Source: an uncultured Fretibacterium sp.
GTDB lineage: Bacteria; Synergistota; Synergistia; Synergistales; Aminobacteriaceae
DNA length: 11,662 bases
Reading direction: 5' to 3'
NCBI GenBank assembly: GCA_937899395.1
Contig: CALBPU010000111.1
Location: 1 to 11,662, forward strand
Shown: positions 1-7,163 of the stretch, in pieces
How the letters are laid out: each line of letters begins with the position of its first letter
Numbering within the stretch: position 1 is the stretch's first letter
Program-made: the position numbers and the translations under genes
Notes under the pieces: generated by a model
Told to the model about the DNA's origin: nothing
Seen by the model: only the letters and a program-made list of their open reading frames with translations
The model's database searches: none

Positions 1-132
1 AATGAAATTTATGTTTTTTCAAGTGTCTTGACTATAATATTTCTGCCGCCATATTCTCCCGAGCTAAATCCATTTGATGAAATTATTTCTTATATTTTTA
101 GAATATTATCATTGAACTTTTCATTTCTGTAA
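1..132 (+). pseudogene. C-terminal remnant of an IS630-family transposase, cut by the window edge
   Basis: The plus frame starting at base 1 is open to the TAA at 130-132. It contains LPPYSPELNPFDE (bases 43-81), the hallmark third-motif block of IS630/Tc1-mariner DDE transposases, usually LPPYSPELNP-x-E-x-x-W. In the family the acidic residue after NP-x completes the catalytic triad; here that position is Asp followed by Glu. The conserved Trp and the remaining 30-50 residues are missing: the frame stops 16 codons after the motif. This suggests a decayed or truncated copy rather than an active element. The 5' part lies outside the window, so I cannot tell whether upstream motifs survive. It runs convergently toward dctM, with about 40 bases between the two stops and no visible inverted repeat. 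Confidence 0.7.
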
Positions 133-172
133 AAGAATGATGATATTAATGCAAATTATATTTACTGAAAAA

Positions 173-1441
173 TTACAAAATCATTCCGGGAAAAAATAAC
201 GGAACAAAAACTATTACGAGGAATACAATTATTAATCCGATTAAATACGGCACAACAGCACGCGAAATTTTCTCAAGCGATAAACCCGTTATCCCCGAAG
301 CTACAAACAAATTTATTGCAACTGGCGGCGTTATCATTCCTATAGCTATTCCTACGACAAACAAAACTCCGAAATGCATTGTTGATACTCCGAGAGCTTT
401 CACTAAAGGAAGAAATACGGGTGTTAATAAAATTATTGCCGATGACGTTTCCATAAATACACCTGCTATTAAAATTATTACGGAAATTAACATCATGATT
501 ATATATTTGTTGGAAGAAATCGAAAGTACCGATGATGAAATCGTCTCAGGTATTTTCCAATTCGCTAAACACCAACCAAACGGCCCTGAACATGCTATTA
601 TTATCATTATTACGGCACTGGTTCGGGCTGAACCTGACATGATCTCAAACAATCCTTTCAAACTTAGATCACGATATATAAACATTGACACAAATATAGC
701 ATATACTACAGCTATTGCAGCAGCCTCCGAAGGTGTAAATATGCCCGAAAATATTCCGCCCAAAATTATTATAGGCATCATTATTCCGGGTACTGCGTAA
801 ATAAAACTCTTGATAAATCTTTTAAGCGAAAAATTTTCACCTTTAGGATAATTAAGGCTATATGCTTGAAAAAGGGCTATCAAAATTAACACGCTTCCCA
901 TTATAAAGCCCGGTATAAATCCTGCTTTGAATAAACTGCTGACACTGACTTCAGCTATTACGGCATACAAAACCATAGGAACTGAAGGAGGAATTACTAC
1001 TCCTATTGTGCCCGCAGCAGCTATTAACGCAGCAGATGAAGCTTCATCATATCCCCGCGATTTTAATTCGCCGATTAAAGCACCTCCAACAGCAGCGGTT
1101 GTTGCAGCTCCAGAACCAGAAATCGCAGCGAAAAACATTCCTGCCAACACCGAAACGATTGAGAGCCCTCCTCTAATCATTCCTAGAATTGATTCACAAA
1201 ATTCGACGAGTAATCTCGAAATTTTTCCCTTCGATAGCAAATCTCCCGCAAAAATGAAAAACGGTACAGCTATTAACGAGAATGAATTGCAACTCTCGAA
1301 CATTCGTTGAATTATCATCATTAATTTTCCGCTTCCTAATCCTGCTACGATTGTTACAGCAGCCGCCGAACCTATCGAAAACGCAACAGGCACTCCGATT
1401 ATCAACAACGTTATAAAAACTGAAAATAATAATGCAGCCAT
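173..1441 (-). CDS. dctM: TRAP transporter large permease subunit DctM
   Basis: This is the large membrane subunit of a tripartite ATP-independent periplasmic (TRAP) transporter. It carries the sodium- or proton-coupled transport pathway in the inner membrane. The 422-residue length matches the family. Hydrophobic segments run from end to end. The family-typical motifs are visible: SGSGAATTAAVGG (108-120), the IPPSVPMVLYA block (150-160), GIFTPSEAAA (232-241) and GMITPPVAINLFVASGI (368-384). The pseudo-symmetric pair of PP/TP motifs marks the two halves of the elevator fold. The ATG at 1439-1441 is preceded by AGGAG at 1452-1456, which lies inside the last codons of dctQ; the 6-base gap between the genes implies coupled translation. 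It is the last gene of dctPQM. I see no clear terminator before the transposase remnant. Confidence 0.94.
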   Translation of the reverse strand: MAALLFSVFITLLIIGVPVAFSIGSAAAVTIVAGLGSGKLMMIIQRMFESCNSFSLIAVPFFIFAGDLLSKGKISRLLVEFCESILGMIRGGLSIVSVLAGMFFAAISGSGAATTAAVGGALIGELKSRGYDEASSAALIAAAGTIGVVIPPSVPMVLYAVIAEVSVSSLFKAGFIPGFIMGSVLILIALFQAYSLNYPKGENFSLKRFIKSFIYAVPGIMMPIIILGGIFSGIFTPSEAAAIAVVYAIFVSMFIYRDLSLKGLFEIMSGSARTSAVIMIIIACSGPFGWCLANWKIPETISSSVLSISSNKYIIMMLISVIILIAGVFMETSSAIILLTPVFLPLVKALGVSTMHFGVLFVVGIAIGMITPPVAINLFVASGITGLSLEKISRAVVPYLIGLIIVFLVIVFVPLFFPGMIL

Positions 1442-1447
1442 AAATTT

Positions 1448-1915
1448 TTATCTCCTTTTAATTTCTTCAACAAACATTACGGCCGCATGTATCGCCATTA
1501 TTATCATGCTTAACGGAAGGCACATGTAAATATATTTCATCTTTACGGGAATAGCCGAAGCCGTTCTGACTTGTCTTGAACAATAAAGAAATCCGTAATA
1601 ACAAAGAACACAGAATAATATAAAGCAAATGCCGTGAACTAAAGCTCGAAGATTTTTTTTCACGGTTTCGGGGAGTAAATCCTGAACAATCGTTATCGCG
1701 ATATTTCCGTTATGTTTATAAACACAGGACGCTCCGAAAAACGTTGACCATATCAACAAAAACCTCGTAGCCTCTTCCGACCATGACAATGATGTAAACC
1801 ATGTTCTGCATATTACCTGAGCCATCGTGAAAATTACCATAAGTCCAAGCATTATTGCTATCGAAAATTCACATATTTTGTCAATGGCTTCACTGAGTTT
1901 TACAAGTGCCTTCAT
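1448..1915 (-). CDS. dctQ: TRAP transporter small permease subunit DctQ
   Basis: This is the small four-helix membrane subunit that pairs with DctM and scaffolds it in the inner membrane. The protein has 155 residues, with hydrophobic helices at about 16-36, 52-66, 92-112 and 128-149. The motif SWSEEATRFLLIWSTFFGAS (44-63) is the conserved W-S-E-E-x-x-R-(F/Y)-L signature of DctQ between helices 1 and 2. The C-terminus is short and basic (EEIKRR). The ATG at 1913-1915 has a weak AAGG ribosome site and follows dctP by 14 bases. Six bases separate it from dctM. Position, length and signature all support the call. The subunit itself does not reveal the transported substrate. Confidence 0.9.
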   Translation of the reverse strand: MKALVKLSEAIDKICEFSIAIMLGLMVIFTMAQVICRTWFTSLSWSEEATRFLLIWSTFFGASCVYKHNGNIAITIVQDLLPETVKKNLRALVHGICFILFCVLCYYGFLYCSRQVRTASAIPVKMKYIYMCLPLSMIIMAIHAAVMFVEEIKRR

Positions 1916-1929
1916 TTTTTACGCCTTAA

Positions 1930-2907
1930 TTATTTCGCAAGTTCCGCTTGAATTTTTGTGATGTATTCGGAGTATTGAGGATAAGCATCATAAACAACTT
2001 TTACGGCATTTCTGAACGAATCAACATCAGGATTTTCAACAACTTCAACACCGTGAGATTTTATTGCTTCAAGCTGTCCTGCTTCTTTATCAGCAACCCA
2101 CTGTCTTTCATATTCGGCTGCTTCCTGTGCTGACTGCTTGAAAATTTTTTTCGTCTCATCATCAAGCCTGTTAAAAGCTTCAAGGCTCATTGTTATTATC
2201 GCTGTTGAATAGCTATGACGGTCAAGAGTTACGAATTTTTGATTATAATCCCAAAGTCCGTATGAATAAATTACGTTAATAGGATTTTCTTCACCCTCGA
2301 TTGTTTCCTGCTGCATTGCCGTTAAAGCGTCTGCCCACTGCATAGGGGTTGCGTTTACTCCGAGTGCCTTGAACGTCGCCGTGTAAACTTCATTTTCCAT
2401 TACACGAAGTTTTAAGCCTTTAATATCTTCAGCATTTTTAACAGGTCTGATTGAGTTAGTAACGTTTCTGAAACCTCTTTCGGCATAAGCAAGTCCTTTG
2501 AGATTAGCTGCTTCAAGAGTGTCTAAAAGTTCCTGACCGATTTTACCGTCAAGAATTTTATAGGCTTCAGCGTTATTTGCAAACAGGAACGGCATATCAA
2601 GAACGCCCATCATCTTTGAGAAATTCACAAAAGGCCCTGAAGTTATTATGCCCATGTCCAACATATCCATCGTCATTGAATCGAGCATGTCGCTTTCTCC
2701 GCCTAAACTTCCGTTCGGGTAAATCTCGATCTTGAAATTCCCGTTAGTGCGTTCCTCAACAAGTGCCTTGAATTTTTCCGCAGCAACTTGGAACGAATCC
2801 TGTTCATTAACAGTTGTGCCAAGCTTCAAAACAGTTTCAGCAAACGCTGTCGAACCTGAAATAATAAAACCGACCAATAAAGAAAATGTTAAAAGTTTCT
2901 TAATCAT
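1930..2907 (-). CDS. dctP: TRAP transporter periplasmic substrate-binding protein, DctP family
   Basis: This is the secreted receptor that captures an organic acid in the periplasm and delivers it to DctQM. The protein has 325 residues. A signal peptide (basic KK, hydrophobic core at about 5-18, AFA-E cleavage near residue 23) precedes the mature start ETVLKLG. Family features are visible: LGGESDML (68-75), the GFRNVTN segment (145-151), and GLKLRVMEN (164-172), in which Arg168 aligns with the arginine that salt-bridges the substrate carboxylate. Then come the PMQWADALTAMQ stretch (188-199) and GEENPI (205-210). The ATG at 2905-2907 is preceded by AAGGTG at 2918-2923 with a 10-base spacer. 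It is the first gene of dctPQM. The substrate could be a C4-dicarboxylate, a sugar acid or another carboxylate; sequence reading alone does not decide. Confidence 0.93.
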   Translation of the reverse strand: MIKKLLTFSLLVGFIISGSTAFAETVLKLGTTVNEQDSFQVAAEKFKALVEERTNGNFKIEIYPNGSLGGESDMLDSMTMDMLDMGIITSGPFVNFSKMMGVLDMPFLFANNAEAYKILDGKIGQELLDTLEAANLKGLAYAERGFRNVTNSIRPVKNAEDIKGLKLRVMENEVYTATFKALGVNATPMQWADALTAMQQETIEGEENPINVIYSYGLWDYNQKFVTLDRHSYSTAIITMSLEAFNRLDDETKKIFKQSAQEAAEYERQWVADKEAGQLEAIKSHGVEVVENPDVDSFRNAVKVVYDAYPQYSEYITKIQAELAK

Positions 2908-3114
2908 AATTGAAAAACACCTTTCCGTTATAAAATTGTAAAATTTTTTTTCAATGCTCGATATAATAGCATAATTATTTTTAGAGGGAGTTATTCATTT
3001 TTGTCCATACTGAATATGTTATCGGTATCGCTAAAATAAACGAAAGAATATCCGAGCATGATTGAGCCATTTTCGTGCATTTATCTTTGGCCACATTTTT
3101 TCTATTGGATAAAT
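2908..3114. other. 207-base spacer between azlD and dctP with no recognised gene
   Basis: This is the longest gap in the left half. It holds the candidate dctP promoter and the dctP ribosome site, and otherwise nothing I recognise. I find no convincing rho-independent terminator for azlCD: only short stems such as ATGCT/AGCAT at about 2954-2972, without a T-run. Two minus-strand frames are open across much of it, giving peptides of 29 residues (ATG at 3068-3070, stop 2981-2983) and 22 residues (ATG at 3057-3059, stop 2991-2993). Neither has a ribosome site. It may be a decayed gene or an interspersed repeat. Confidence 0.5.
2963..2971 (-). promoter_or_regulatory. Candidate extended -10 promoter for dctPQM
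   Basis: On the minus strand TGC-TATTAT (an extended -10, TGn plus a one-mismatch TATAAT) lies about 56 bases upstream of the dctP start. No good -35 hexamer stands 16-18 bases upstream, which is tolerated with an extended -10. The sites lie in an AT-rich tract, so chance matches are easy. Read-through from the azlCD side is also possible. Confidence 0.4.
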
Positions 3115-3435
3115 TCAGAATACAAACTGAACTAAACACATATACAAAATCGTACCCGTTATAATGCTTATTAGGGTGTTACGTTTCCATATATGTAACA
3201 AAATTACTGCAAGGCTCGCAATGATTTCGGGTAAACCATGAGAGCCTGCAAAAAAATTTATTTCCTTCAGACAATAAATCACCAACATCGCCATAACTGA
3301 AGGCGGCAAAACACGACCTAAATACAAAATAAATTCAGGTCTCTTTTTCCCGAACGCTATAAACGGAATAAAACGTAATAGAACTGTTACAAGCCCCGAA
3401 ATTATTACGACGTAAGCAGCGTGAATATCAAACAT
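3115..3435 (-). CDS. azlD: AzlD-family branched-chain amino acid export subunit
   Basis: This is the small partner of AzlC in the AzlCD (YgaZH-type) exporter of branched-chain amino acids. From the ATG at 3433-3435 it has 106 residues and about four hydrophobic helices. Typical AzlD features are the central LLRFIPFIAFGKKRPEFI stretch followed by YLGRVLPPSVMAML, with the conserved (L/V)-P-P-(S/A) turn. A TTG 12 bases upstream (3445-3447) would add four residues (MREK), but its GGGAG motif would sit only 2 bases away. The ATG is preferred: it overlaps the azlC stop by 8 bases (ATGTTTGA), a usual arrangement for coupled translation. The gene ends with TGA at 3115-3117. No other gene follows for 207 bases. 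Confidence 0.88.
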   Translation of the reverse strand: MFDIHAAYVVIISGLVTVLLRFIPFIAFGKKRPEFILYLGRVLPPSVMAMLVIYCLKEINFFAGSHGLPEIIASLAVILLHIWKRNTLISIITGTILYMCLVQFVF

Positions 3436-4111
3436 TTTTTCTCTCAATTCTCCCTCTTAACAAAAATAATGAAACCGTTATCAAAATCATTGAGGGTATC
3501 AAAAAATTTTCTGCTCCGAATATTAAAAGACACATAACACTCGCTGCAAATCCTGTTAAAGCCGGCGAATGATTTTCACTGCTTAACCATTGTTCCGTGC
3601 ATATAATCAAAAACAATGATGTTAAAGCAAAATCAATTCCCCTAGAATCAAACGGCAAAATTTGTCCCAATACCGCTCCCAATACACTCCCTGTTATCCA
3701 ATATGAATGATCCAATAACGATACCCAAAAACAATAATCTTCATCGTCCGATTCACATACAAGCGAATATGTTTCATCGGTTAAAGCGTAAATCATGTAA
3801 AATTTTTTCAAGCCGTGAATTTTTTTGTAGCGTTCCACCATTGATATTCCGTAAAATAAATGTCTTGCGCTGCTCATTAAAGCCGTCAACGCCGTTGTTA
3901 ATAATGACGGAACGAAAAATAATTCAATGTCCATATACTGCATTGTACCCGAATAAATCATCAGGCACATAGCTAACGCCCATATAAAATTATAGCCTTT
4001 AGTGCTGAGAAGAATTCCAAATCCTAATCCCAGCACTAAATATCCCATCATTATAGGCAATGTATCTTTTAACGCTTTTGTTATTGCGGCTGACTTAACA
4101 AAAGTTCGCAT
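3428..4111 (-). CDS. azlC: AzlC-family branched-chain amino acid exporter, large subunit
   Basis: This is the large inner-membrane subunit of the AzlCD exporter family. Bacillus AzlC affects branched-chain amino acid and analogue export, and E. coli YgaZ exports valine. The protein has 227 residues with several helices. Family-like segments include LPIMMGYLVLGLGFGIL (19-35), the MIYSGTMQYM region (51-60), and SSARHLFYGISM (80-91), which is the conserved N/S-x-R-H-x-(F/L)-(Y/M) motif. ALTDETYSLV (109-118) is a further AzlC hallmark. The ATG at 4109-4111 lies 31 bases inside the end of clpC. A weak AAGG is upstream, so translation is probably coupled to clpC. The next internal ATG would cut into helix 1, so this start is the best available. 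The gene overlaps azlD by 8 bases. Confidence 0.92.
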   Translation of the reverse strand: MRTFVKSAAITKALKDTLPIMMGYLVLGLGFGILLSTKGYNFIWALAMCLMIYSGTMQYMDIELFFVPSLLTTALTALMSSARHLFYGISMVERYKKIHGLKKFYMIYALTDETYSLVCESDDEDYCFWVSLLDHSYWITGSVLGAVLGQILPFDSRGIDFALTSLFLIICTEQWLSSENHSPALTGFAASVMCLLIFGAENFLIPSMILITVSLFLLRGRIERKNV

Positions 4112-6555
4112 TTTAATTCTTCGCCTTCAATGTTGACGTTAATTTTCGATTCTCCTTCAGGAATTTTTTCGGACAACATGAAATCCGCTAATTTATCCTC
4201 AAGCATTGACTGAATTGCCCTTCGTAACGGCCTCGCACCGTATTTAGGCTTAAAACCCTTCTCAAGAATTTTTGCTTTAACTTCATCGGTTACATCAATT
4301 TTTACGCCCTTAGTGTCAAGTCTTGATGATAATTCCTCAAGCATCGTGTCAATTATCTTCAGCAAATTTTCACGCGATAAAGGTTTGAACACCGCCATCT
4401 CATCAATTCGATTCAAAAATTCCGGTCTGAATAATTTGTTGGCCTCCTCAAGAATTATATTCTTAGTTCGATCCCAATCCCTTTGAGTTTTTGTATCGGC
4501 ACTCATTCCAAATCCTAACGAATTTCCCTGCTGTGCTTCCTTTGCTCCGACGTTGCTCGTCATAATTATCACGGTGTTTCGGAAATCAACTTTGCGCCCT
4601 TGACCGTCCGTTAATTTTCCGTCATCAAGAACCTGCAATAATATGTTAAAAATTTCAGGGTGAGCTTTCTCAATCTCATCGAATAAAATAACGCTGTAAG
4701 GTTTTCTCCTGACCATCTCCGTTAATTTTCCGCCCGATTCATGACCGACATATCCGGGAGGCGCTCCGACTAATTTTGAAACCTCATGACGTTCCATAAA
4801 TTCGCTCATGTCAATTCTAATCATTGCGTCATCTTTTCCGAACAAAAATCTCGCTAAACATCTCGCAAGCTCTGTCTTTCCAACTCCCGTAGGCCCCATA
4901 AACAAAAAACTTCCGATTGGTCTTCTCGGATCTCTTAAACCTGTTCTGGCTCGTCTTATTGCTCTTGATACTGCACTGACTGCTTCGTCCTGACCGATTA
5001 AACGCTTTGAAATCTCTTCCTCCATCTTTAATAATCTCTCTGTTTCAGCTTCAGTGAGTTGTTTAACAGGGATACCTGTTTGTTCAGCTACGACCGTTGC
5101 AATATCTTCGGCAGAAATTTTTGAGCGTTTATTTTTGCGGTTCTCCTGCCATTTCTTCATGGCCGAATCAAGTTCATCGGAAATTTTTCGCTCTTTGTCC
5201 CTCAATTCCGTTGCTAGTTCGTACTGCTCCGATAAAACAGCTTCTTCCTTTTTCTTCTGAGCATTCTCTAACCTCTTCTGAATTTTCGTAATATATTCGG
5301 GAGGTTCAAGCGATAATAACCTCGTCCTTGCTCCTGCTTCATCAATTAAATCAATTCCCTTATCAGGCAAAAATCTGTCCTGTATATATCTTGATGATAA
5401 TTTCGCTGCTGCATCGATAGCTTCCTCAGTGAAAGTTACGTTGTGATGAGTTTCGTATCTGTCCTTGAGACCTTTTAAGATTAATATAGCGTTATCAATG
5501 TCGGGTTCATCAACTTGAACAGGCTGAAATCTCCTCTCAAGCGCTGCGTCTTTCTCAACATATTTTCTGTATTCCTCTTGAGTTGTAGCTCCTATTAGCT
5601 GAAATGTCCCTCGTGATAATTCGGGCTTCAAAATGTTCGCAGCGTCCGTAGCTCCTTCAGCATTTCCGGCTCCGATTATAGTGTGAACTTCATCGACGAA
5701 CAAAATTACATCGCCCTTGCTGTCTGTAAGCTCCTTAACAATTCGTCTTAATCTCTCCTCAAATTCCCCTCGATATTTTGTTCCTGCAACAAGTGTTCCC
5801 ATGTTCAACTGAACTATCCTTTTATCAAGCAAAGGTTCAGGAACAACTCCTGATGAAATTTGACGCGCAAGACCTTCAACTATTGCTGTTTTACCTACTC
5901 CGGGTTCACCGATTAAAACAGGATTGCTTTTTGTTCGACGGCATAAAACCTGCATTAACCTTTTAATTTCTTTCTCACGGCCTATTACAGGGTCTAATTC
6001 ACCCTTTGAGGCACGCTCCGTTAAATCCGTTCCTAAATGATCTAATGTCGGTGTTTTAACTTTAACTTTTTTGGAATCCGAATTATTTGAGGCCGTTTTC
6101 AAACCTGTACCGTTAGTTAAAATTTCGTTAATTTGTTTCAAGACTGCTGAAGGGCTTAAACCCATCGAACGAAATTGTTGAACTATTAATCCCGATTCAT
6201 CTGCAAGAAGCCCTAACAATATATGCTCAGTATCAATATAATTCATGCCCATGTTGCGAGCTTCACGCATTGCCAAATTCAAAGCCCTTTCCATTCTTTG
6301 ACTTAAAGGCAGGTCAACAGGTTTAGAAATTACATCTTGAGATTTTCCGATTAACTCCTTTATATGGGCAGCGAGATTTTCAGTGTCAACTCCGAGTTCC
6401 GTTAATGCCTGACAAGCAACTCCGCCTCCTTCCTCCAAAATTCCTAAAAGCAAATGCTCAGGTTCAACCATGTTATGTCCCATTTCTAAGGCTGCCTGAT
6501 GAGCAAGTTGAATAACCCTCTTTCCTCTTTCTGTATAAAATTGCCAAGTAAACAT
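4081..6555 (-). CDS. clpC: ClpC-type AAA+ unfoldase, ATP-binding subunit of Clp protease
   Basis: This is a cytoplasmic Hsp100 hexamer that unfolds proteins and threads them into ClpP. The protein has 824 residues, within the ClpC range. Domains in order: two Clp-N repeats (about 1-145); D1 AAA+ with Walker A GEPGVGKT (216-223), pore loop GTKYRGEFEER (258-268) and Walker B VILFVDE (283-289); a UVR/coiled-coil middle domain (about 424-470); D2 with Walker A GPTGVGKT (554-561), Walker B VILFDE (622-627) and pore motif GAPPGYVG (597-604); then the C-terminal D2-small domain. The middle domain marks it as ClpC, not ClpA or ClpB. The LGF tripeptide at 680-682 matches the loop that docks on ClpP, which is not encoded here. 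The ATG at 6553-6555 follows AAAGGA (6566-6571) by 10 bases and ctsR by 17 bases. No key residue appears to be missing. Confidence 0.97.
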   Translation of the reverse strand: MFTWQFYTERGKRVIQLAHQAALEMGHNMVEPEHLLLGILEEGGGVACQALTELGVDTENLAAHIKELIGKSQDVISKPVDLPLSQRMERALNLAMREARNMGMNYIDTEHILLGLLADESGLIVQQFRSMGLSPSAVLKQINEILTNGTGLKTASNNSDSKKVKVKTPTLDHLGTDLTERASKGELDPVIGREKEIKRLMQVLCRRTKSNPVLIGEPGVGKTAIVEGLARQISSGVVPEPLLDKRIVQLNMGTLVAGTKYRGEFEERLRRIVKELTDSKGDVILFVDEVHTIIGAGNAEGATDAANILKPELSRGTFQLIGATTQEEYRKYVEKDAALERRFQPVQVDEPDIDNAILILKGLKDRYETHHNVTFTEEAIDAAAKLSSRYIQDRFLPDKGIDLIDEAGARTRLLSLEPPEYITKIQKRLENAQKKKEEAVLSEQYELATELRDKERKISDELDSAMKKWQENRKNKRSKISAEDIATVVAEQTGIPVKQLTEAETERLLKMEEEISKRLIGQDEAVSAVSRAIRRARTGLRDPRRPIGSFLFMGPTGVGKTELARCLARFLFGKDDAMIRIDMSEFMERHEVSKLVGAPPGYVGHESGGKLTEMVRRKPYSVILFDEIEKAHPEIFNILLQVLDDGKLTDGQGRKVDFRNTVIIMTSNVGAKEAQQGNSLGFGMSADTKTQRDWDRTKNIILEEANKLFRPEFLNRIDEMAVFKPLSRENLLKIIDTMLEELSSRLDTKGVKIDVTDEVKAKILEKGFKPKYGARPLRRAIQSMLEDKLADFMLSEKIPEGESKINVNIEGEELKCELLLSQPQ

Positions 6556-6572
6556 AAATTTTTTTTCCTTTC

Positions 6573-7028
6573 TTAAATTTTTTGCTGCTCAAAAACTAAC
6601 GAACATAAAAATGTCTTGAGAAGAGAAGCAACATCTTTTTCATCATTGGTCGTATGACGTAATGCTATCTCAATTAATAATCTCTCTCGTGATGTTATAA
6701 ATTCTCTGTCCTGTAAAGATTTCAAAAGGCGTGCAGCTTCCTTTAACGAAATTTCATCGCCTATTAATTCCTCAATGTGTTTAGATTTTTGTTCCGAATT
6801 TTCGCAGGAGATTTTGAGAATTTTTATGTAACCGTATTCACCCCTTCTGCTTTCGATCAAATATCCCTGTTCAGGTGTAAAACGGCTTCGTAAAACGTAA
6901 TTAATCTGGCTGGGAACACACTCAAAAATTTCTGCAAGCTCCTTGCGCCTCATCGTAATAAAATTTTCGTCTTCCTCTTCAAACATATCCAAAATATATT
7001 TTTCAATGTTATGCGATAAACTTTTCAT
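6573..7028 (-). CDS. ctsR: CtsR-type transcriptional repressor of class III heat-shock genes
   Basis: This is a dimeric winged-helix repressor of clp genes. From the ATG at 7026-7028 it has 151 residues, the usual CtsR size, starting MKSLSHNIEKYI. The DNA-binding core MRRKELAEIFECVPSQINYV (26-45) is highly CtsR-like and is followed by the wing, GYLIESRRGEYGYIKI (55-70). Arg62, the residue McsB phosphorylates in Gram-positive CtsR, is present. The glycine run (GGGG) that normally follows, described as a thermosensor, reads GEYG here. A longer frame begins at a TTG (7092-7094), but that codon overlaps the inferred promoter and operator, so it is rejected. AAGGAG (7044-7049) is 15 bases from the ATG, rather far; the TTG at 7029-7031, one codon upstream, is a possible alternative start. 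It lies 17 bases before clpC, with no mcsA or mcsB between. Confidence 0.93.
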   Translation of the reverse strand: MKSLSHNIEKYILDMFEEEDENFITMRRKELAEIFECVPSQINYVLRSRFTPEQGYLIESRRGEYGYIKILKISCENSEQKSKHIEELIGDEISLKEAARLLKSLQDREFITSRERLLIEIALRHTTNDEKDVASLLKTFLCSLVFEQQKI

Positions 7029-7043
7029 CAAAATTATTTTCAA

Positions 7044-7049
7044 CTCCTT
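7044..7049 (-). promoter_or_regulatory. Ribosome-binding site of ctsR (AAGGAG)
   Basis: On the minus strand AAGGAG lies just downstream of the inferred transcription start (near 7059). It is 15 bases from ATG 7026-7028, or 12 from the in-frame TTG at 7029-7031. Its position supports the short 151-residue reading of ctsR and excludes the upstream TTG at 7094. Confidence 0.65.
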
Positions 7050-7065
7050 ATAATTTTTATCCGAG

Positions 7066-7094
7066 ATTATATTTTGTAGGTCAATAATAATCAA
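7066..7094 (-). promoter_or_regulatory. Sigma-70-type promoter of the ctsR-clpC operon
   Basis: On the minus strand the -35 hexamer TTGATT (7089-7094), a 17-base spacer and a perfect -10 TATAAT (7066-7071) form a strong housekeeping promoter. The predicted start near 7059 gives a leader of about 30 bases before the ctsR ATG, including its ribosome site. The candidate CtsR operator overlaps the -35 and half the spacer. Confidence 0.8.
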
Positions 7095-7095
7095 T
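7079..7095 (+). promoter_or_regulatory. Candidate CtsR operator overlapping the ctsR promoter
   Basis: The plus strand reads GGTCAAT-AAT-AATCAAT. The published CtsR box is two direct heptads, RGTCAAA, separated by three bases (NAN). This site keeps the exact heptad spacing and the central A, and differs at three positions (last base of each heptad and the second base of the second). It covers the -35 and the upstream half of the spacer of the ctsR promoter, where a bound repressor would block RNA polymerase. Autoregulation is therefore likely but not shown. Confidence 0.7.
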
Positions 7096-7102
7096 ACGCA
7101 AA

Positions 7103-7130
7103 TTGACTATTGCACACAATCAAATAAAAT
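7103..7130 (+). promoter_or_regulatory. Sigma-70-type promoter of def-fmt
   Basis: TTGACT (7103-7108), a 16-base spacer and TAAAAT (7125-7130) form a good housekeeping promoter. The start would fall near 7137, giving a leader of about 27 bases with AAGGAG at 7147-7152. Its -35 is only 8 bases from the ctsR -35 on the other strand, so the two promoters stand back to back. Confidence 0.65.
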
Positions 7131-7146
7131 AAGGCAATAAAATTTT

Positions 7147-7152
7147 AAGGAG
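7147..7152 (+). promoter_or_regulatory. Ribosome-binding site that sets the def start (AAGGAG)
   Basis: AAGGAG stands 11 bases before the TTG at 7164-7166. The GTG at 7154-7156 is out of frame, and no in-frame ATG precedes the conserved N-terminal region, so this site supports a TTG start. Confidence 0.75.
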
Positions 7153-7163
7153 CGTGAAAAATT

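Noticed and set aside
2962..2967. Perfect TATAAT on the plus strand in the azlD-dctP gap
   Set aside because: No -35 at a workable spacing and no plus-strand gene downstream; it is largely the mirror of the minus-strand -10.
4808..5291. Plus-strand open frames across clpC (and similar frames opposite dctM, dctP and the chemoreceptor)
   Set aside because: They are antisense shadows of well-supported genes, lack ribosome sites and have no recognisable protein features.
7029..7094. Longer ctsR reading from a TTG at 7092-7094
   Set aside because: The TTG lies inside the -35 of a perfect promoter and inside the candidate operator, no ribosome site precedes it, and the extra residues do not resemble CtsR.
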